Below, in pieces: positions 23,192 through 35,886 of a stretch of 64,000 bases of DNA. Within the stretch, counting starts at the first letter, position 1; each line of letters starts with the position of its first letter. This stretch comes from Hydrangea macrophylla (lineage: Eukaryota; Streptophyta; Magnoliopsida; Cornales; Hydrangeaceae): positions 3,928,501 through 3,992,500 of the forward strand of contig CM066988.1 of NCBI GenBank assembly GCA_033977485.1, given 5' to 3'. The position numbers and the translations under genes are program-made. The notes below the pieces were generated by a model. The model did no database searches and had not been told where the DNA came from. It saw only the letters and a program-made list of their open reading frames with translations.

Positions 23192-25002
23192 TCACGCCCC
23201 AAAACCCAATTGGTGGATTTATGGTGCGTGACCGGCCACCAAGGCCTCATAACTTGTTCAGAGACTAGCGGAAGCAACATAATTAAATTTTATTACAAAT
23301 ATAGGTCATGAAGACCATAATATTACAAGTCATTCCAAATTTATTACATAATATTATGATTGGCTAACATGAGCCTTTAAATATTGCCTTTGAGAATTCC
23401 ATTGGAATTACTCATATTATTTAACTAGGTAGCTAGTATTTTAAGTTCTTCTTCTTCTATATGTCTTCCTCAACCAGGTTATCTCCCACCTTCTTATACT
23501 TTTCATCACCTGAAAGGGGTTAGAAAGATTTGGAGAGTGTGAGTAAAAGACTCAGTGAAATAATCGTAATCCTGGATGATGAACATAAAGAGAAATCTGT
23601 ATATCAACGGTAAATAAGATAATCATAACAATCGATATATCAAGAGAGTAGAATATCATCAGGATAGGTATAACGAATACATTTTTAGAAGGTCAGATTA
23701 CCAACCACCCATTCACGTACTCATACATATACATATACTGCAATAGCTAACTGATCAGAAGCACTTGTAGACCCAATAAGGAGAGGGTCGGCCAACTTTA
23801 GGGCCACTCGTAGATCCAATATGGATCATCCCACATAGGGGCTCGTAAGTTCTTAATAGAACTAATATATAATCAAGTAGAATGGTGGTAATTGACATTG
23901 GAATCAAAGAAATATGGAACTTACAATAACATCAACTATGATAACCTCTTTCAGTGGAACGAATCGACGTGTTACAAAACAAATATAAGAACAACGATTT
24001 CATCATTAAAATAAAACTTGTTCCAGTAATAGGATAAGATTCACTCCTGAGGAGTTGAATCAGTAAAAAGAAAATACGATCACTCACCTTGGTAGTTTAG
24101 GTGGTTAAAGAATTTCTTTTGAAATTAACCTTCAAGTCCTACACAAAATGTTTATAAAACCTGTCATTCAGTCTAACTTCAAAGCGTAGGGGTAAAATGG
24201 TAATTATAGATTTTAGGGGTATTCTCGTAATTTTTGCGAAACAGGATTTTTCCTTACTAAAATGGTCCTTGCATTTTTACAAAAGTAACGCCATTGACTA
24301 GGGTTGAATCCGAGTTCGTTACAATATTCTATGAAAAATATATAGTTTTTCTATAGTAATTTGGGCTTCAGAATTAGTAGTAAAATTTCCGTCTCCAAAA
24401 ACTTACAAAATTAGTCTCCAAATATTCTAAATATTATTCTGGTCACCAAGGTACTGATCATTTATTTTTTTGGAGTTCTACAAAATTTTAACAGTAAATG
24501 TAAAGTTAAAAATTCATATTCTATAACCTTTTAATGAATTCAAAATTAAAATAAATACTAAATGATGTCCAAAATTCACCAAAATTTACGAAATAGTAGG
24601 AAATAATTTATAATGATTTTAAATATTTCTTGAAATACCAAAAATTCCCTTTTTTATGTATCCCAAAAATTAAGTTAGATTTGAACCTTGAATTTGCCAT
24701 GAATGGCGAATCAGGGTCTGTTTGACCTGGCTCAAGCCTTAAGCTTTGAGAAGGCCTTCTATGGGTCTAATACAGATTATAAAAATATATATAGAAGGTA
24801 CATATTATAAAATACATAAGAAGATTGGAAAAGAATTTTACCCACTGACTGTGATGGAGTTTGAAATCTGTAATTGGGTTCAACTTCCTCCACCACTAGA
24901 ACCACCACCACTAGTCTAGTAAATTTTTTTTCCCAAAACAACTCACTTAAAAAATTCACAACTTTCTCTAACTCTCTACTTCCCTCTTTCTTTCTCTTAA
25001 AA
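23192..25002 (-). mobile_element. fragment of another gypsy LTR
   Basis: Begins TGTCACGCCCCAAAACCC, the mirror of a chromoviral LTR 3' end (compare TGTCACGCCCTGGCG at 17989), followed by ACCGGCCACCAAGG. I could not find its other end, which should read GGTxCTACA. It probably replaced the missing Tat internal region through rearrangement. 24890-24915 has a CCACCACTAGAA duplication. Confidence 0.45.
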
Positions 25003-25268
25003 TCCTTCTTCAAATTCTTCCAATTCTTCAAAGTTTTTTTTTATTTAAGAAATTCTTGTTTTCTCTCAATTCTCTCTCTAGATTTCAATGAATAACTCTT
25101 CTATATATATATATATATATATGAAAATGCTTCAAGTCCCTCACAATGGAGAAGAAGGCCTGTTTATATAGACCTCTCATCCAAGGGTTAATTAGGTAAT
25201 TTCGGGTGAAAACCTATGTGCAAGAATATTCCATACGTATTTAAGACAAAACAGTCTGTTACAGGAAG

Positions 25269-25357
25269 CGGCACTCACTGAGTTGTCTGCGGCATTCAGT
25301 GAGTGCTGTTCCGGCACTCAGTGAATGCCGCAGGCCGGCCTTCTCGTGTGTCGCGGC
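25269..25357. repeat. GGCACTC/GAGTGC palindrome cluster in Tat LTR
   Basis: Five copies of CGGCACTCA or its inverse in 90 bp, followed by GGCCGGCC. Located about 95 bp upstream (minus orientation) of the LTR TATA box at 25163-25174. The same cluster, with base changes, occurs at 21943-22006, 50749-50847 and 54166-54236. Confidence 0.8.
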
Positions 25358-25827
25358 TAATAGAATTTTCTCCTTCTTTAAATTTTCCAATTATTTCTTA
25401 ACTTATACTTAATTACTAATGTATCTACATGCTAATATACTTATATAATTTAGTATATTATACCAATATACCAAATGTATATCTATATGCTTCGTATTTT
25501 TGTGTTTTTATTTTATTTTATTTTCTTTTCATTATTGTCTTTTCTTTTTTTTCTTTTTCCTTTTTTGTTTTCTTTTCAAAATCCTTATACTTCATTTTTT
25601 TTTTGAAATTATTTTCCAAACTGCCTTTCTCATACGTACTTTGATATCCGGGTTTTCCCTGAATCACCCAATTCTTACTCTTTTCCATTTTCAATTTTGA
25701 AAACTTAATTTAAAAAAACTTTCAAAGACTTGAATTCTTTGAAAAATCTTCAAGTCGTCATCGGTCTTCAAAGGTAACCAACCCCTGGATTCGACGGTTG
25801 GTCAAAATCGGGGTGTCTACACACAGA

Positions 25828-25985
25828 GTTCCAACTCACAACACTAGTCTGACACAAAGTCCTGTCTCACAACACTGAGTCCGACACAGAGTCCTGACTC
25901 ACAACGCTGAGTCCGACACGGAGTCCTGACTCACAACGCTGAGTCCGACACAGAGTCCTGACTCACCACACTAGTGCGTCATCAC
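25828..25985 (-). repeat. 33 bp array in Tekay LTR
   Basis: Four to five units of GAGTCCGACACGGAGTCCTG plus CTCACAACGCT. Each contains inverted GGACTC/GAGTCC words. The matching region of the first LTR copy (180-290) has GGACTCCGTGTC repeats. Confidence 0.75.
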
Positions 25986-27748
25986 ACTAGGCCTCTCGTG
26001 GCTACCAACCTAACAACTATACCTTTTTCACACCATCCTGGCCTTCGCGACCTAGTTAACCTATCCGGTACTTAATCTCAGCATAAGCTTCTCTCGACAT
26101 AGTGCGACTAACTCTCACGTATCCTTGACCGCACACGTGTCACTCATTATAGAGTTTGGTTCATTATGTAACCATCAAGATTATGTTATTACGTCCATCA
26201 TTCTGTTTTTCATCATAATATACTTACAAAATCCGAATAAGCGTTAACGTTTAGCTCCTGGCCTCAAAAACAACTTTAGGAAACTTTTCCCAGAAAAAAC
26301 TCCTATAAACTGGTTTCTCCTACTAATCAGTTTCTGGACGAAGTTCCAGAAACCGATTTCTCCTACTAATTGAATTCTGGAGGCCTTTTCAAGAATCTTT
26401 CTCTACATGAGGTACTAAACATGCATACTCCTACAGACAGCACAACATGTTCACCGTAGATTTAATAATCCATATAGATCCATTCTTGAGCCTATGTACA
26501 ATTATTAATGCGCTAATCATAAGTCCAAAGCATCATAACGTAAGTTTAACACATAAAACACATATATAAGTTTGTTACTAATACTAAGTTACTAACATGC
26601 AGCATCTAATAAACATATGACATGGTTTCATGTTGACAAGATCGATGTACAATCAAACAAAGCTTAGGATTCAAAGTAATAGAAAATAGAACCCAGAAAC
26701 CAGTTCCTCCCCATAAACCAGTTTCTTGAACCTTTTCCTAAAAATCGGTTTCTCTCGAAAATCGATTTCTCCCTGTTCTTGGCAGTTTCTTGACAGCACT
26801 GTTATACTACGGACTTTACTTCCAAAATCCTAGTTACATGGCATGGAATCATCAAAATAACATCCTCAAACACTTACTAAACATTACTACATACTATATA
26901 TGTTCTAAGTGAGCTAGAAAAACTCACCAAAGTTTAGAATTGGGTCTTAGATGTAGGAATGGAGCTTAAGGAAGCTTGAACTGAAGCTTTAATGGTGAAA
27001 GTTTCTTCCTCTTCTAATCTCTTCAATTATGGAATTGTTCTTAGTCTTCTAACATTCTTCTAATAGCTTTTAAGTTCCCATGGCAATACATGTAGATATA
27101 TGGGTGTTTGTATGTGATGTGTATACAGGGGAAGAGAAATGGACACTAGATTTCTCTCATAACTTCTCTCCTATCTCTCCATATAATCTCTCATCTCCTA
27201 TCTCTCTCTATAGGTACAGATTGTAGGCTAAAGAAAATGGAATACATGTGTGTTTGCATGGTTAGATAGAGGTGGTGGAGGGTTAGGTATCAATGTGCAT
27301 GGGTGTATGTGTGCATGCATAGAGATGTGTCCTACATGTAGACAAGTGGCAAGTGTATAGGTGACATGTAGAGGTGATGTTGCATGGGCTACCATGTGGC
27401 CTGCCATGGTAGGGCCCACCTCGGGTTTTGTGCTACTTTTTTTTATTTGCATACATAAGTCTTCGTTATGCGTGTTGATCTTGATCTTTATGCAAATAGG
27501 TATTATTTCTAATGTCCAGGTCCAAGTCTGGGTACGGGACTAAGTTAAGTCTTATTACGGTCGAGTCAGTGCGCTGCCTATAGTCTAATTAGTAATATCA
27601 TCACATCGATACAGTCACACAATGAAAATAATAATATAATAATAAGCTGAATACCGAAATTCAGGAAACTGATTTATTATACGAAGAGAAAATTACAGGT
27701 ACTACATCTTCTGCCACCTATTACATGATTTCGTCCTCAAAATCAAAA

Positions 27749-30405
27749 CTAACTAGTACTAAACAGAAATGGAAATTTCTCTCGCATCTCCAATTCCAGC
27801 TCCCAAGAAGCTTCTCCTTTATCATGATGCTTCCACTGAACCTTTACCAGCGGAATCTCTTTGCTTCTTAGCTTCTTGATTCCCTGATCCATAATTCTTA
27901 CAAAACCTTTGATGAATGTAGCATTGTCATTTACTTCGATATCTTTGAAGTCAATTTCATGTGCTGGGTTGTGAATGCATTTCCTCAGCATACTCACATA
28001 GAATACATTATGAACTCTCAACATCTTTGGTGGCAACTGTTAGGGATATATACTAAAAGTCATGCTTTATGTAGTTGATTTATTATTTATTTAATAAAAT
28101 CAGTTATTCCATTTTTATGAGAATCGGTATGGGCAATGTTTGCATTATATTGTTTATTGTGCATGTATGTCTCTTATTCTACATAGTAGGTGGTTTGGTG
28201 TGCAGAGTTCGACTAACACACGAAAGTTTAGACCATTAGATCTTGTAGAATGTAAGATTTTGGTTTACAATCTTAGATGGGATTGGACACACCGTCGGTA
28301 GGACTACATCATGGTGATATAGTAGGTTTGTCTTGTATGTGGGAAACGGTATAGTTTCAACTCACTATGCTGGTACACTTTGTGTATTAAACGGGATCGA
28401 CTTGGGTAATTATCTTTGCACTGACTTATAAGATAATTAATACCTCATGGCTATTATGAGTGCTTATGCTCTAGATCCTAAGTTAATTTATAAACACTTA
28501 CATTTGATATTTATTTGATCCCTAAAAGGGTGAGATCCTTAAATGGGTCAATATCTCATTGGATTAGGTGACAATATTAATTGTTCAATGATGGAATCCA
28601 TGTCTCAATTTTGGGATTGATGATATCCCCTTGAGATAACTTGTAAGTTTTGATTATGTCAAACCCTACAGGTGGATTTTGTATCCGACATATTAGATAA
28701 GTTAAGCAGAGGATCTCAAGGAATTTTAAGAGATTAATTAAATATGATTGTCATAATTATATTTAATTAATGGATATATGTAATCTTAACGTGGGGAGAT
28801 AATAAGCATTTAATAACCTGGAGCTCGAAATATATTTTTGACATAAGGGTAGGAGTGCAATTATAATTCTTTAGTGGTATAAATTATAATTTATGAAAAT
28901 AGGAATCTGATTCAGTTCGAATTAGGGTTTCCTAATTCCATAAGGAAGCCTAATACTTATTGAATTCTTATGGTCCCTATCGTAGCCTATATATATGCTG
29001 CTTTGGATCTCTTCTCAGTTTGCGTTTTTCTATCAAGAGTATTATAACTCAGAATAGAAAAGAGAGCGTAAGAAGGGAGAGCAGAAAATAGAAAGGATTT
29101 CGAAAGAGCCCATACTCAATTCGATATTCTGGTAGCAGAGGATATGGTAAAAGATCGTGAGCTGTTATCGAGCCCATGTTCTCGATTCGTCTACTACAAC
29201 AATCTGTTTTGCAGTTCAAGGTAATCCTAGTTCCGCCCTTTGTAGGGTTATTATAGCTTTCATGAAATATTTTGTACTACCAACGTATATGCGCTATCAA
29301 CGGATTCTGGGAATGCAGTTTCCTAACAGTAACACCAATCTATAGGCGACTTTCCCCATGCATTTCAGAATTTCAAATGGTCCAATGTAGCACGGTGATA
29401 GCTTTTCCCTCTTTTGTCAAAACCTTACAATGCCTCGAACCAGGAAAACTTTCAAATATACATGATCCCCAACTTCGAATTCCAGATCTCGTCATCATTT
29501 ATCCATGTAGCTCTTGTATCTGCTTTGTGCTATTTTCATCCTTTCCTTTACCGTATTGATTCCTTTATTGGTTTCTTGAACTAATTCTAGTCCCAACAGT
29601 TTACCACCCCCAACATCAGCCCAACACAAAGGTGATCGGCACGATCTTCTGTACAGTGCTTCAAAGGGTGCCATCCCTATGCTTGAATGGAACTATTGTT
29701 GTAGGCGAACTCGATCAATGGTAAGTCAGTTTCCCATGAACTTTCAAAATCGATAACACATTCTCGGAACATGTCCTCCATTACTTGGTTTATCTTTTTT
29801 ATCTGTCCATCGGTCTGTGGGTGGAATGCAGAGCTTAACTTCAAGGATTTTCCCATTGTTCTCTGAAGACTTTCCCAAAATTCGGCGGTAAACCTCAAAT
29901 CTCAGTCCGATACTGTCGACACTGGTACGCCATGTAGTCGTACAACCTATTGCAAGTATAGTCTACTCATCTTCTCGACAGGATAAGTCATATTATAAGC
30001 AATAAAGTGGGCTGATTTGGTTAGTCGATCAACAATTACCTAAATGATGTTGTGGTTTTGTTGAGACTTTGGCAGTCCTACAACAAATTCCATGGTGATA
30101 TGCTCCCATTTCCATTCTAGGATTGAAAGTGGTTGTAATAATCCTGGTGGTTGTTGGTGTTCCGCCTTGACTTGCTAACAAATAGGGTACTTGATTACAT
30201 ACTCGGCGACTTCTCTCTTCATGCCTTCCCACCAAAAATTCCTTTTCAGGTCTCTGTACATCTTGGTTCCACCGGGGTGTATAGTCATCCTTGACTTATA
30301 TGCTTCATCCAGAATGTCTTTCCTCAACCCATCTGCGTCAGGTACACATAACTTGTCCTTACATCTGAGTCCTTCATCAGATCCAATATTCCATTCAGTC
30401 GGATG
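27749..30405 (-). pseudogene. Tekay integrase, split by a solo LTR
   Basis: From the right, 30405-29900 encodes the integrase zinc-finger region (HPGGTKMYRDLKRNFWW) and the core start, ending in HITMEFVVGLPKSQ and VDRLTKSAHF. 29898-29677 gives the core end (HPQTDGQ). 28036-27749 gives the C-terminal, chromodomain-linked part (NVFYVSMLRKC, then IPLVKVQWKHH). Several in-frame stops (for example in the zinc finger and before 29898) show it is dead. The LTR at 28038-29328 interrupts it. The 3' LTR follows directly at 27706. The upstream reverse transcriptase is missing, the region being broken near 30405. Confidence 0.9.
28038..29328. mobile_element. solo LTR (1291 bp)
   Basis: Perfect terminal inverted repeat TGTTAGG ... 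CCTAACA, flanked by gcaac (28033-28037) and gtaac (29329-29333). There is no internal domain. It lies within the Tekay integrase frame, and excising it rejoins that sequence. A TATA-like CTATATATATG lies near 28987. Termini and length fit a copia solo LTR left by LTR-LTR recombination, but the family is not certain. Confidence 0.85.
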
Positions 30406-31900
30406 ATAAGATTGGATAACTTATCAGGTATACACTGTAGCATAATTAACTTTTATATGATAGAGTGATGAATCTCATTCACAAGAGTGTTTGACTCTAA
30501 GTTAATATGACAGTGTATGAGTTGCATTGACGGACTGTGAGTTAAACCTATTGACAATAAAATCTGTCATGGTTAATAGGAACTCAAACTTGTATAAGAT
30601 AAATGTCCTTAATCCTGAGATAATAATGGACACAATCTGTATGCTTGGTTGCTTTGAGTTACCAATCAGTGAGGTCTTCAAGATTAACACCTGGGTGTAT
30701 CTTAGGTGATCAATTTTATGGTATTGGGAACATATATTATCAAGATGTAATCTACCCTCTTGTAAAGAGTAATTTTTTACAATAGAGTAAGTATTCCCAT
30801 GAGAATGTCACTGGTTGATTACTGAGAGCTGCGCAGCCATGTCAACAAGTTATTGTAGACATGTTTGGTAATTTATGAGTGGTGACTGATACTCGAGGAA
30901 TATACGTATTTATTAATTGGGTAGACAGTATTGTTATTCATACATCCCAATGATAAATATGAATACTAGAAAGGTAGAGGGGCATTAGTGTCATATTATA
31001 CAAGGCTAGAAATCGCTAATATAAGTGTGGTTTTATTCTTATGCACTGGAGTGCAATTATCATTATATAGTGGAGTTAATGATAGCTGATTAATTATTAT
31101 TCCTTAGTTAAGAGTTTAACTAGATAGAATTAATAGTTAGTCGAAGCCAGTAATTAAGAACCTAGGGGTCCCACTCTTAGCTCGAAGGAATGTTTGGATG
31201 CAAAGGAGAAAAGGAAAACGGGTACCAGAAACCGGTTTGTCCCGGTTTGTGGGACAAACCGGTTACTGGGGACAGGTTCCAGGAACCGGTTTTTGGGACA
31301 AACCGGTTTTTGGTAGGTCGGTTTAATAAGCTTATAAATAGAGGGGCTGCTGGCAGAATTAAAAGACTACGTATTTTTAAATTCTAAATGCCCTAGATCT
31401 ATTTCTAAGTTTTCCTAGACCTCCTAGCTTTCTCCTAGAAGGGTTTCCACCAAACCCTAGCCTCCATGATCATTCAAGAGACATAGGAGTGAAGATCGCT
31501 AGCCTCGGACAACGCTCACTAAAGGATCTTCAGACCGCTCAATACTGATCAAAAGTTGATGATTTTGGACACGATGAAGTTGACGTCGAGACAATGCTGC
31601 TGTAAAAAATTCAAGTCAATTGGAGATCGCTTGACGAACGCATCTTTGTCAGATCAAGGTTAATGGGATTGAATCATCACAGGAATCATAGAAGAGTTCT
31701 CGAAACGATTCAACAAATCACAAAGGTATATCTAACTGTTTATGTATATATATAAGTATATATATATATGTGTGTGTATGTATATATATTGCGTGTAACA
31801 TAAATGAGAAGTAGATCTAAATTTTTGAACTGTATCTATCCTTCCGCTGCACACTGGAACCTTTTTTTTTTCAATAGAGAATGCTTTAGCTAAGAGACTC
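30406..31900 (+). mobile_element. copia-like LTR remnant with TATA box
   Basis: Interrupts the Tekay pol on its left and abuts another LTR on its right. Contains an AACCGGTT cluster (31229-31309), a TATA box TTATAAATAG at 31332-31341 and the TTCCGCTGCACACTGGAACC motif near 31844, which resembles the 3' end of many copia LTRs. Exact ends and target duplication were not found. (TA)n-rich sequence at 31744-31790. Confidence 0.45.
31229..31309. repeat. AACCGGTT palindrome cluster
   Basis: Four or more copies of AAACCGGTTT or half sites, interleaved with GGGACAAACC and TTGTCCCGG, in 81 bp. Ends 23 bp upstream of the TATA box. RNA from this stretch would fold strongly. Confidence 0.85.
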
Positions 31901-31914
31901 AATACAACTTCTAG

Positions 31915-32414
31915 CAAGCTTCCAAGCTAGGATCTTCCTTAATTCTTCAATCTCTCAGCTCTAGAACTTCATATGTATGAAATGTGAGTGTGTATGACCA
32001 TGTAGAGAGGTTTTGATGAAGGATTAGTGGACATACAAGGTGTATGCATAGTGTATGTATGAAGATGAGGATCTCTCAAGACAAACTCTCTGTTTCCTAT
32101 AATAACAGACGTACAAATGCTGAGATTGTGAAGGGTATTTATAGACTTTTGAGTCCCAAGGGCAAAATAGTCATTTCACCCTTTTAACACTCGAGCGACG
32201 AGCGCTTGGGGCTCGAGTGCTCTAGATCCTCGAGCGCTTGGGGTTCCTTTTTTAGCAAAGTCTTCCCTAAGGATAAATACATACATGCAAACATACATAG
32301 ATCATATAGAACAAACAAAGAATAGGAAAATAGATCATATTATATATAATAGAAAGTATTACAAAGAGAATTACAGAAGTTCAGGAAAATAGGTAAAAAA
32401 ATACAGGTGCTACA
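31915..32414 (-). mobile_element. gypsy 3' LTR fragment
   Basis: Begins TGTAGCACCTGTA at 32414 after a purine-rich segment (CCAGAGGTAAGGAAT) and resembles the TGTAGTACCTGTAATT start at 27706. TATA box GTATTTATAGAC (opposite strand) at 32135-32146, and a CTCGAG/GAGCGCTTGGGG cluster at 32189-32244, 43 bp upstream of it. The far end is lost at the copia-like LTR. Confidence 0.6.
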
Positions 32415-33760
32415 ATTCCTTACCTCTGGAGGCCGAATTGACTTCTTCGGCCTTCTTGCTTTGTTGCAGGATCCTTTGATGTTCGTGGGTTGCTTGTAGG
32501 TCCCTAATTGTAGTTTTTGGCCAATCTTTTGTATCTCTAGGCTCTCCTACCACTTGCTGACCCTCCCTTTGTGGAGGCTCTTGACTAACTGACTCGGAAA
32601 GATCCACTTTACCCTTGGTCTAGAAAGTTTTGACATATCCGGTGTTGTCATACTGGTTGTTGTGATTTTTGGAAATGGGTTCGCGTCCACTCCCATTGCT
32701 TTATCTGAGAATTTGGAGATCACTTTTTCCACATTTTTCGGTATAACATTTCAAAAAATAACGCAATTGTTAGTAGCATGTTTCTAAGAATTGTGCCACT
32801 TACAGTATTCCTTCCTTTTTATGTCATCGGCCTTGGGAATCCGATGTCCATTAGTTAATTTTATAGCCTTTTCAGTCAACAAGGCATCAAAAATTAAATC
32901 ATCTTTTGTTAAGTCGAAAGTATAAATTTTCCCAGCCTCGAAGGCTTTTTTTCTTATGGCCGCATTTTTATTAATGGGTTTGCTCAATGCTGAGCAAATT
33001 ATTGGTCGTTTGACTATTACTTCGACCAGATCAACTTCCCCTAATCTAAAGTCACACTCAATGTTATGGACTTTATAGTTAGGATCTTTATAATAAGTGC
33101 CTTTTGACGAATTTCTCATTTCATGTTCATCCATCAGGATGCTTTAATACTGGGCTGCCTTGGAGGCCAATTAAAATTGATCTTTGAACTTCATTCTGTC
33201 AAATCTTTTTCGAATTTCGAAGATCAGTCCTCCGGTGGCCAGTTATATGAATTCGGTCTCGGGGAGAATGATTCGGCACCGATACTTAGATTTTCTGAAT
33301 AGGCCAATATAACCTTCAACCAACTCTCCAAATAACTGATGCATTTTAGACAAGACAACTATAGAGGTTTCAGGCTCTATCTGATAGAACTGTCCGTGAA
33401 ACAGTTCTTCCATCTGTTGCCATATGGCAACCGAGTTGTTAGGAAGATTAGCATACCAAGTGAATGCCCTTCCCGTGAGTGAGTTAGGAAATAGTCTAAC
33501 ATGGACTGCTCACTTTCTGCAGAGAACAGGGAAAACTTGACATTTTGTAATTCATGGAAAATTCAACTTGATCAATGTAGGCCGGGCACGGCCGATGATA
33601 CATCGACCTACCGATCCTTCTCATAAAAGGGCCATATTCCTCGTGAATGGCCTCATCCAGTTGATTCGCATCGATATGGTTATACTAGGGAACTAGCTGA
33701 TTTACCACAGGGTAAGCACAGTTTGTTGTTGGTTTTTATATGGCCAAAATTCTTGTTCGG
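32415..33760 (-). pseudogene. gypsy gag remnant without pol
   Basis: On the minus strand, 33600-33140 matches the plant gypsy gag core in pieces (RPCPAYIDQVEFP, then an AFTWY-like segment, then FEKDL). 33134-32784 reads YTFDLTKDDLIFDALL and ends KEYCKWHNS, and 32780-32640 continues to VDANPFP. Several stops and frameshifts are present. The gag end lies only about 200 bp from the LTR start, so protease, reverse transcriptase and integrase are absent. It is either a deletion product or a gag-only non-autonomous element. Confidence 0.8.
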
Positions 33761-33806
33761 CCCTAGGTGCCCCCCATAGTGTGTCTTTGTTGTCCAAAAT
33801 CTGGCT

Positions 33807-34133
33807 TTAAGAGAGTTTAACCCTAGTTTTGAGGGCATTGGTTTTGAACCCTGATTCGGTACAACCTGAATTGATACTTGTTAGTTTTAAAGGACCAACG
33901 TGTCCTAGAGCTGCTGAAGACCCTACTTGACCCATGGTTGCTTTGTCGGGAGAATGTAATGTATTTTTGCACGAGGTAGATGTTTCCTTGCCAAAATCCA
34001 TACTTTCCTCCCTACGAGTAGCTGGTGCTACATACTTGGGGGAGAGCGATGGCTCTTTGCTCGATTCAGTGATGGCTCCATCCTTAGCTTTGGGGCTAGG
34101 AAGAAAAGATTTGGCTGAGAGTACGGCCTCCAT
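33807..34133 (-). pseudogene. unrecognised 108-codon frame upstream of gag
   Basis: A serine- and lysine-rich frame with no domain I recognise. It lies directly upstream of the gag remnant in the same strand, so it may be a decayed gag N-terminus or leader protein. It could also be chance. Confidence 0.35.
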
Positions 34134-34171
34134 CGGGCTTACGGTCTATTCATGCAAGGTAGACCTCCTGG

Positions 34172-34288
34172 TTACATAGTCCAAACTTATCGTGTTGATC
34201 AGATTTATGCACTTTTTGGGTGCATACAGTTACATAGTCCAAACTTATCGTGTTGTTCGAACTTATGCACATTTTGGGTGCATACAGA
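34172..34288. repeat. 58 bp tandem duplication
   Basis: TTACATAGTCCAAACTTATC begins at 34172 and again at 34230, the two copies differing at a few bases, both ending TGGGTGCATACAG. Confidence 0.85.
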
Positions 34289-35627
34289 TTGTTAAGTGTG
34301 GAAAAAATTGAAAACCATTTGTTTATAAGATTACAATCACAATCACAATCACAATCACAATCACCGTCATGATTGTAAATTATATATAATCAATTGTTGT
34401 GCATTGGAAACATATTGATATTTATAAGATTACAATCACAATCATGAATGTAAATTATGAAGAAAAAAAGAGAGCCATTAATTTAATTGCTCTTTTGCTA
34501 TCTTATTAATTGAAAGCCATTTATAATTCAGAAGATTACATTCCCAACCAGTACCTATTGATTTTTTTTTCTCCCAAAATTGTGTTTAAATTAGTCAAGT
34601 TTGGTTCTCAAATGTGATTGTAAATTATGGTCATTTAAGTAATTACTCTTTTGGTATCCTACTACAATGTTTTCCGGTTCTCTATTCTATTTCCTAAATT
34701 GTGTGTTTAATTTAGTTAAATTTGTTTAAATTTCAATCATGATTGTAAATTATGACAAATTGAAACCATTTATGTAACTATTGTTTTGGTATATTTTTAA
34801 TTGAAAGCCATTTATGATTGGAAAGATTGCAATCCTATTCGGTAAGTTAGTTATAATTTGTAATTGAGTGATAGTCAATGCCTTAATGCTACAAATAAAG
34901 ACTTTGAATTCCGTAAATGATCGTGCATTTTAGAGTAGCTTTTTTTTATTTTTTTTATTTTTATTTTTATTTTTTTTATGGCATAATGTTAGTAAGGTAA
35001 TAGGTGACGCAAGCTCTCAAACTTTGTAATATGTACAATTTGGACTCCATGTAAAGTTAGTTACTGGCAGAACTATATGCCCTACACCATATAGGCAAAT
35101 TTGTAACGGATATGCTTTATGATTTGTAACGGTATATCCGTTACAAATTTTGATAAATTTTACTAATTACCATTATTTTGGTTACTTGATTTATGTAACG
35201 GGTGTATTTATATTTGTAACATTTATATCAGTTACAAAATTGATCCCAAAAAAAAATTGAATAAAATAATTTTGACAACTAAAGACCATCGGGCTCCAAC
35301 TTGGGTTTCACAAAAAGAGAAAGGAGAGAGAAAGAGAAAGGGGGAAATTTACTTGACTTGTTTGTTTTGTGTATGCTCTTTTCTTTTTCTTTTTTTGTTT
35401 TTCCTTTCTTTTTAACTGTTCTGAAATATAGATGATGGTCGCTCCAGCTTAATGGTTCACTTTCTGAGGCTTATTAAGCTATTGTGAATAGGCAAAGACA
35501 TGATATTTTCAATCTCGTTAACCTATTCATATCCTAAAAGTGCCACAGGGGTCCCATAATGGCTGTGGTGGGGAACCCCTTAGGGGTCTTAGTGACCATA
35601 ATGGCATGAATCAATATACTTGCATAA
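34289..35627. other. AT-rich non-coding sequence with short repeats
   Basis: Holds (AATCAC)5 near 34334-34363, recurring GATTGTAAATTATG and GAAAGCCATTTAT words (34320-34860) and an inverted repeat ATTTGTAACGGATAT/ATATCCGTTACAAAT at 35099-35150. Related TTTGTAACGGGTATA sequence lies near 45700. No gene seen. Confidence 0.5.
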
Positions 35628-35886
35628 AATTGTATTAGAGTTAGATATTATAATTAGTTTTATTTATATTTAGCTTTAGGGTAGTTTAGTCTTTTACTTT
35701 ATATTAGGGTATTCCTAGATATACTATTATTCTCTCTTCTTTTTGTATTGTATTCATTCATTCAGTTTCGTGTGTTATGAGAAACTCTAGCTTTCTTCTC
35801 TCTTTTCTCTTTGTTGTTATCTTTATTTGATATATTCACATGGTATCAGAGCAGGTTCGAATCTCATCCACGATTTTTTTTCGGAT

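Larger units (their letters stand above)
19069..25821 (-). mobile_element. deleted Ogre/Tat-type element nested in the Tekay LTR
   Basis: Ends TGTAGATACC on the left and GGTGTCTACA on the right, flanked by cacgg (19064-19068) and cacag (25822-25826), a 5 bp duplication with one mismatch. In minus orientation it has a 3' LTR (22478-19069), a polypurine tract, a repeat-rich 3' untranslated region (22479-23191), and a fragment of the 5' LTR (25821-25003). All coding sequence is gone. 23192-25002 is a foreign LTR fragment. Assignment to Ogre/Tat rests on the related LTR at 53720-56710, which is followed by a tRNA-Arg primer site. Confidence 0.8.
17989..27706 (-). mobile_element. Tekay-type 3' LTR (about 3 kb) split by a nested Ogre/Tat element
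   Basis: In minus orientation the LTR starts TGTAGTACCTG at 27706, right after a purine run (GTGGCAGAAGA) and the chromoviral integrase remnant, and ends GGGCGTGACA at 17989. An unrelated element (19069-25821) interrupts it. Without the insert the LTR is about 2.96 kb, which fits the long LTRs of Tekay/Del chromoviruses. It carries AACTGGTTT-type palindromes (26308-26390, 26696-26768), a GAGTCCGACACGGAGTCC array (25828-25985), a 39 bp array and a TATA box at 18466-18476. Confidence 0.8.
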
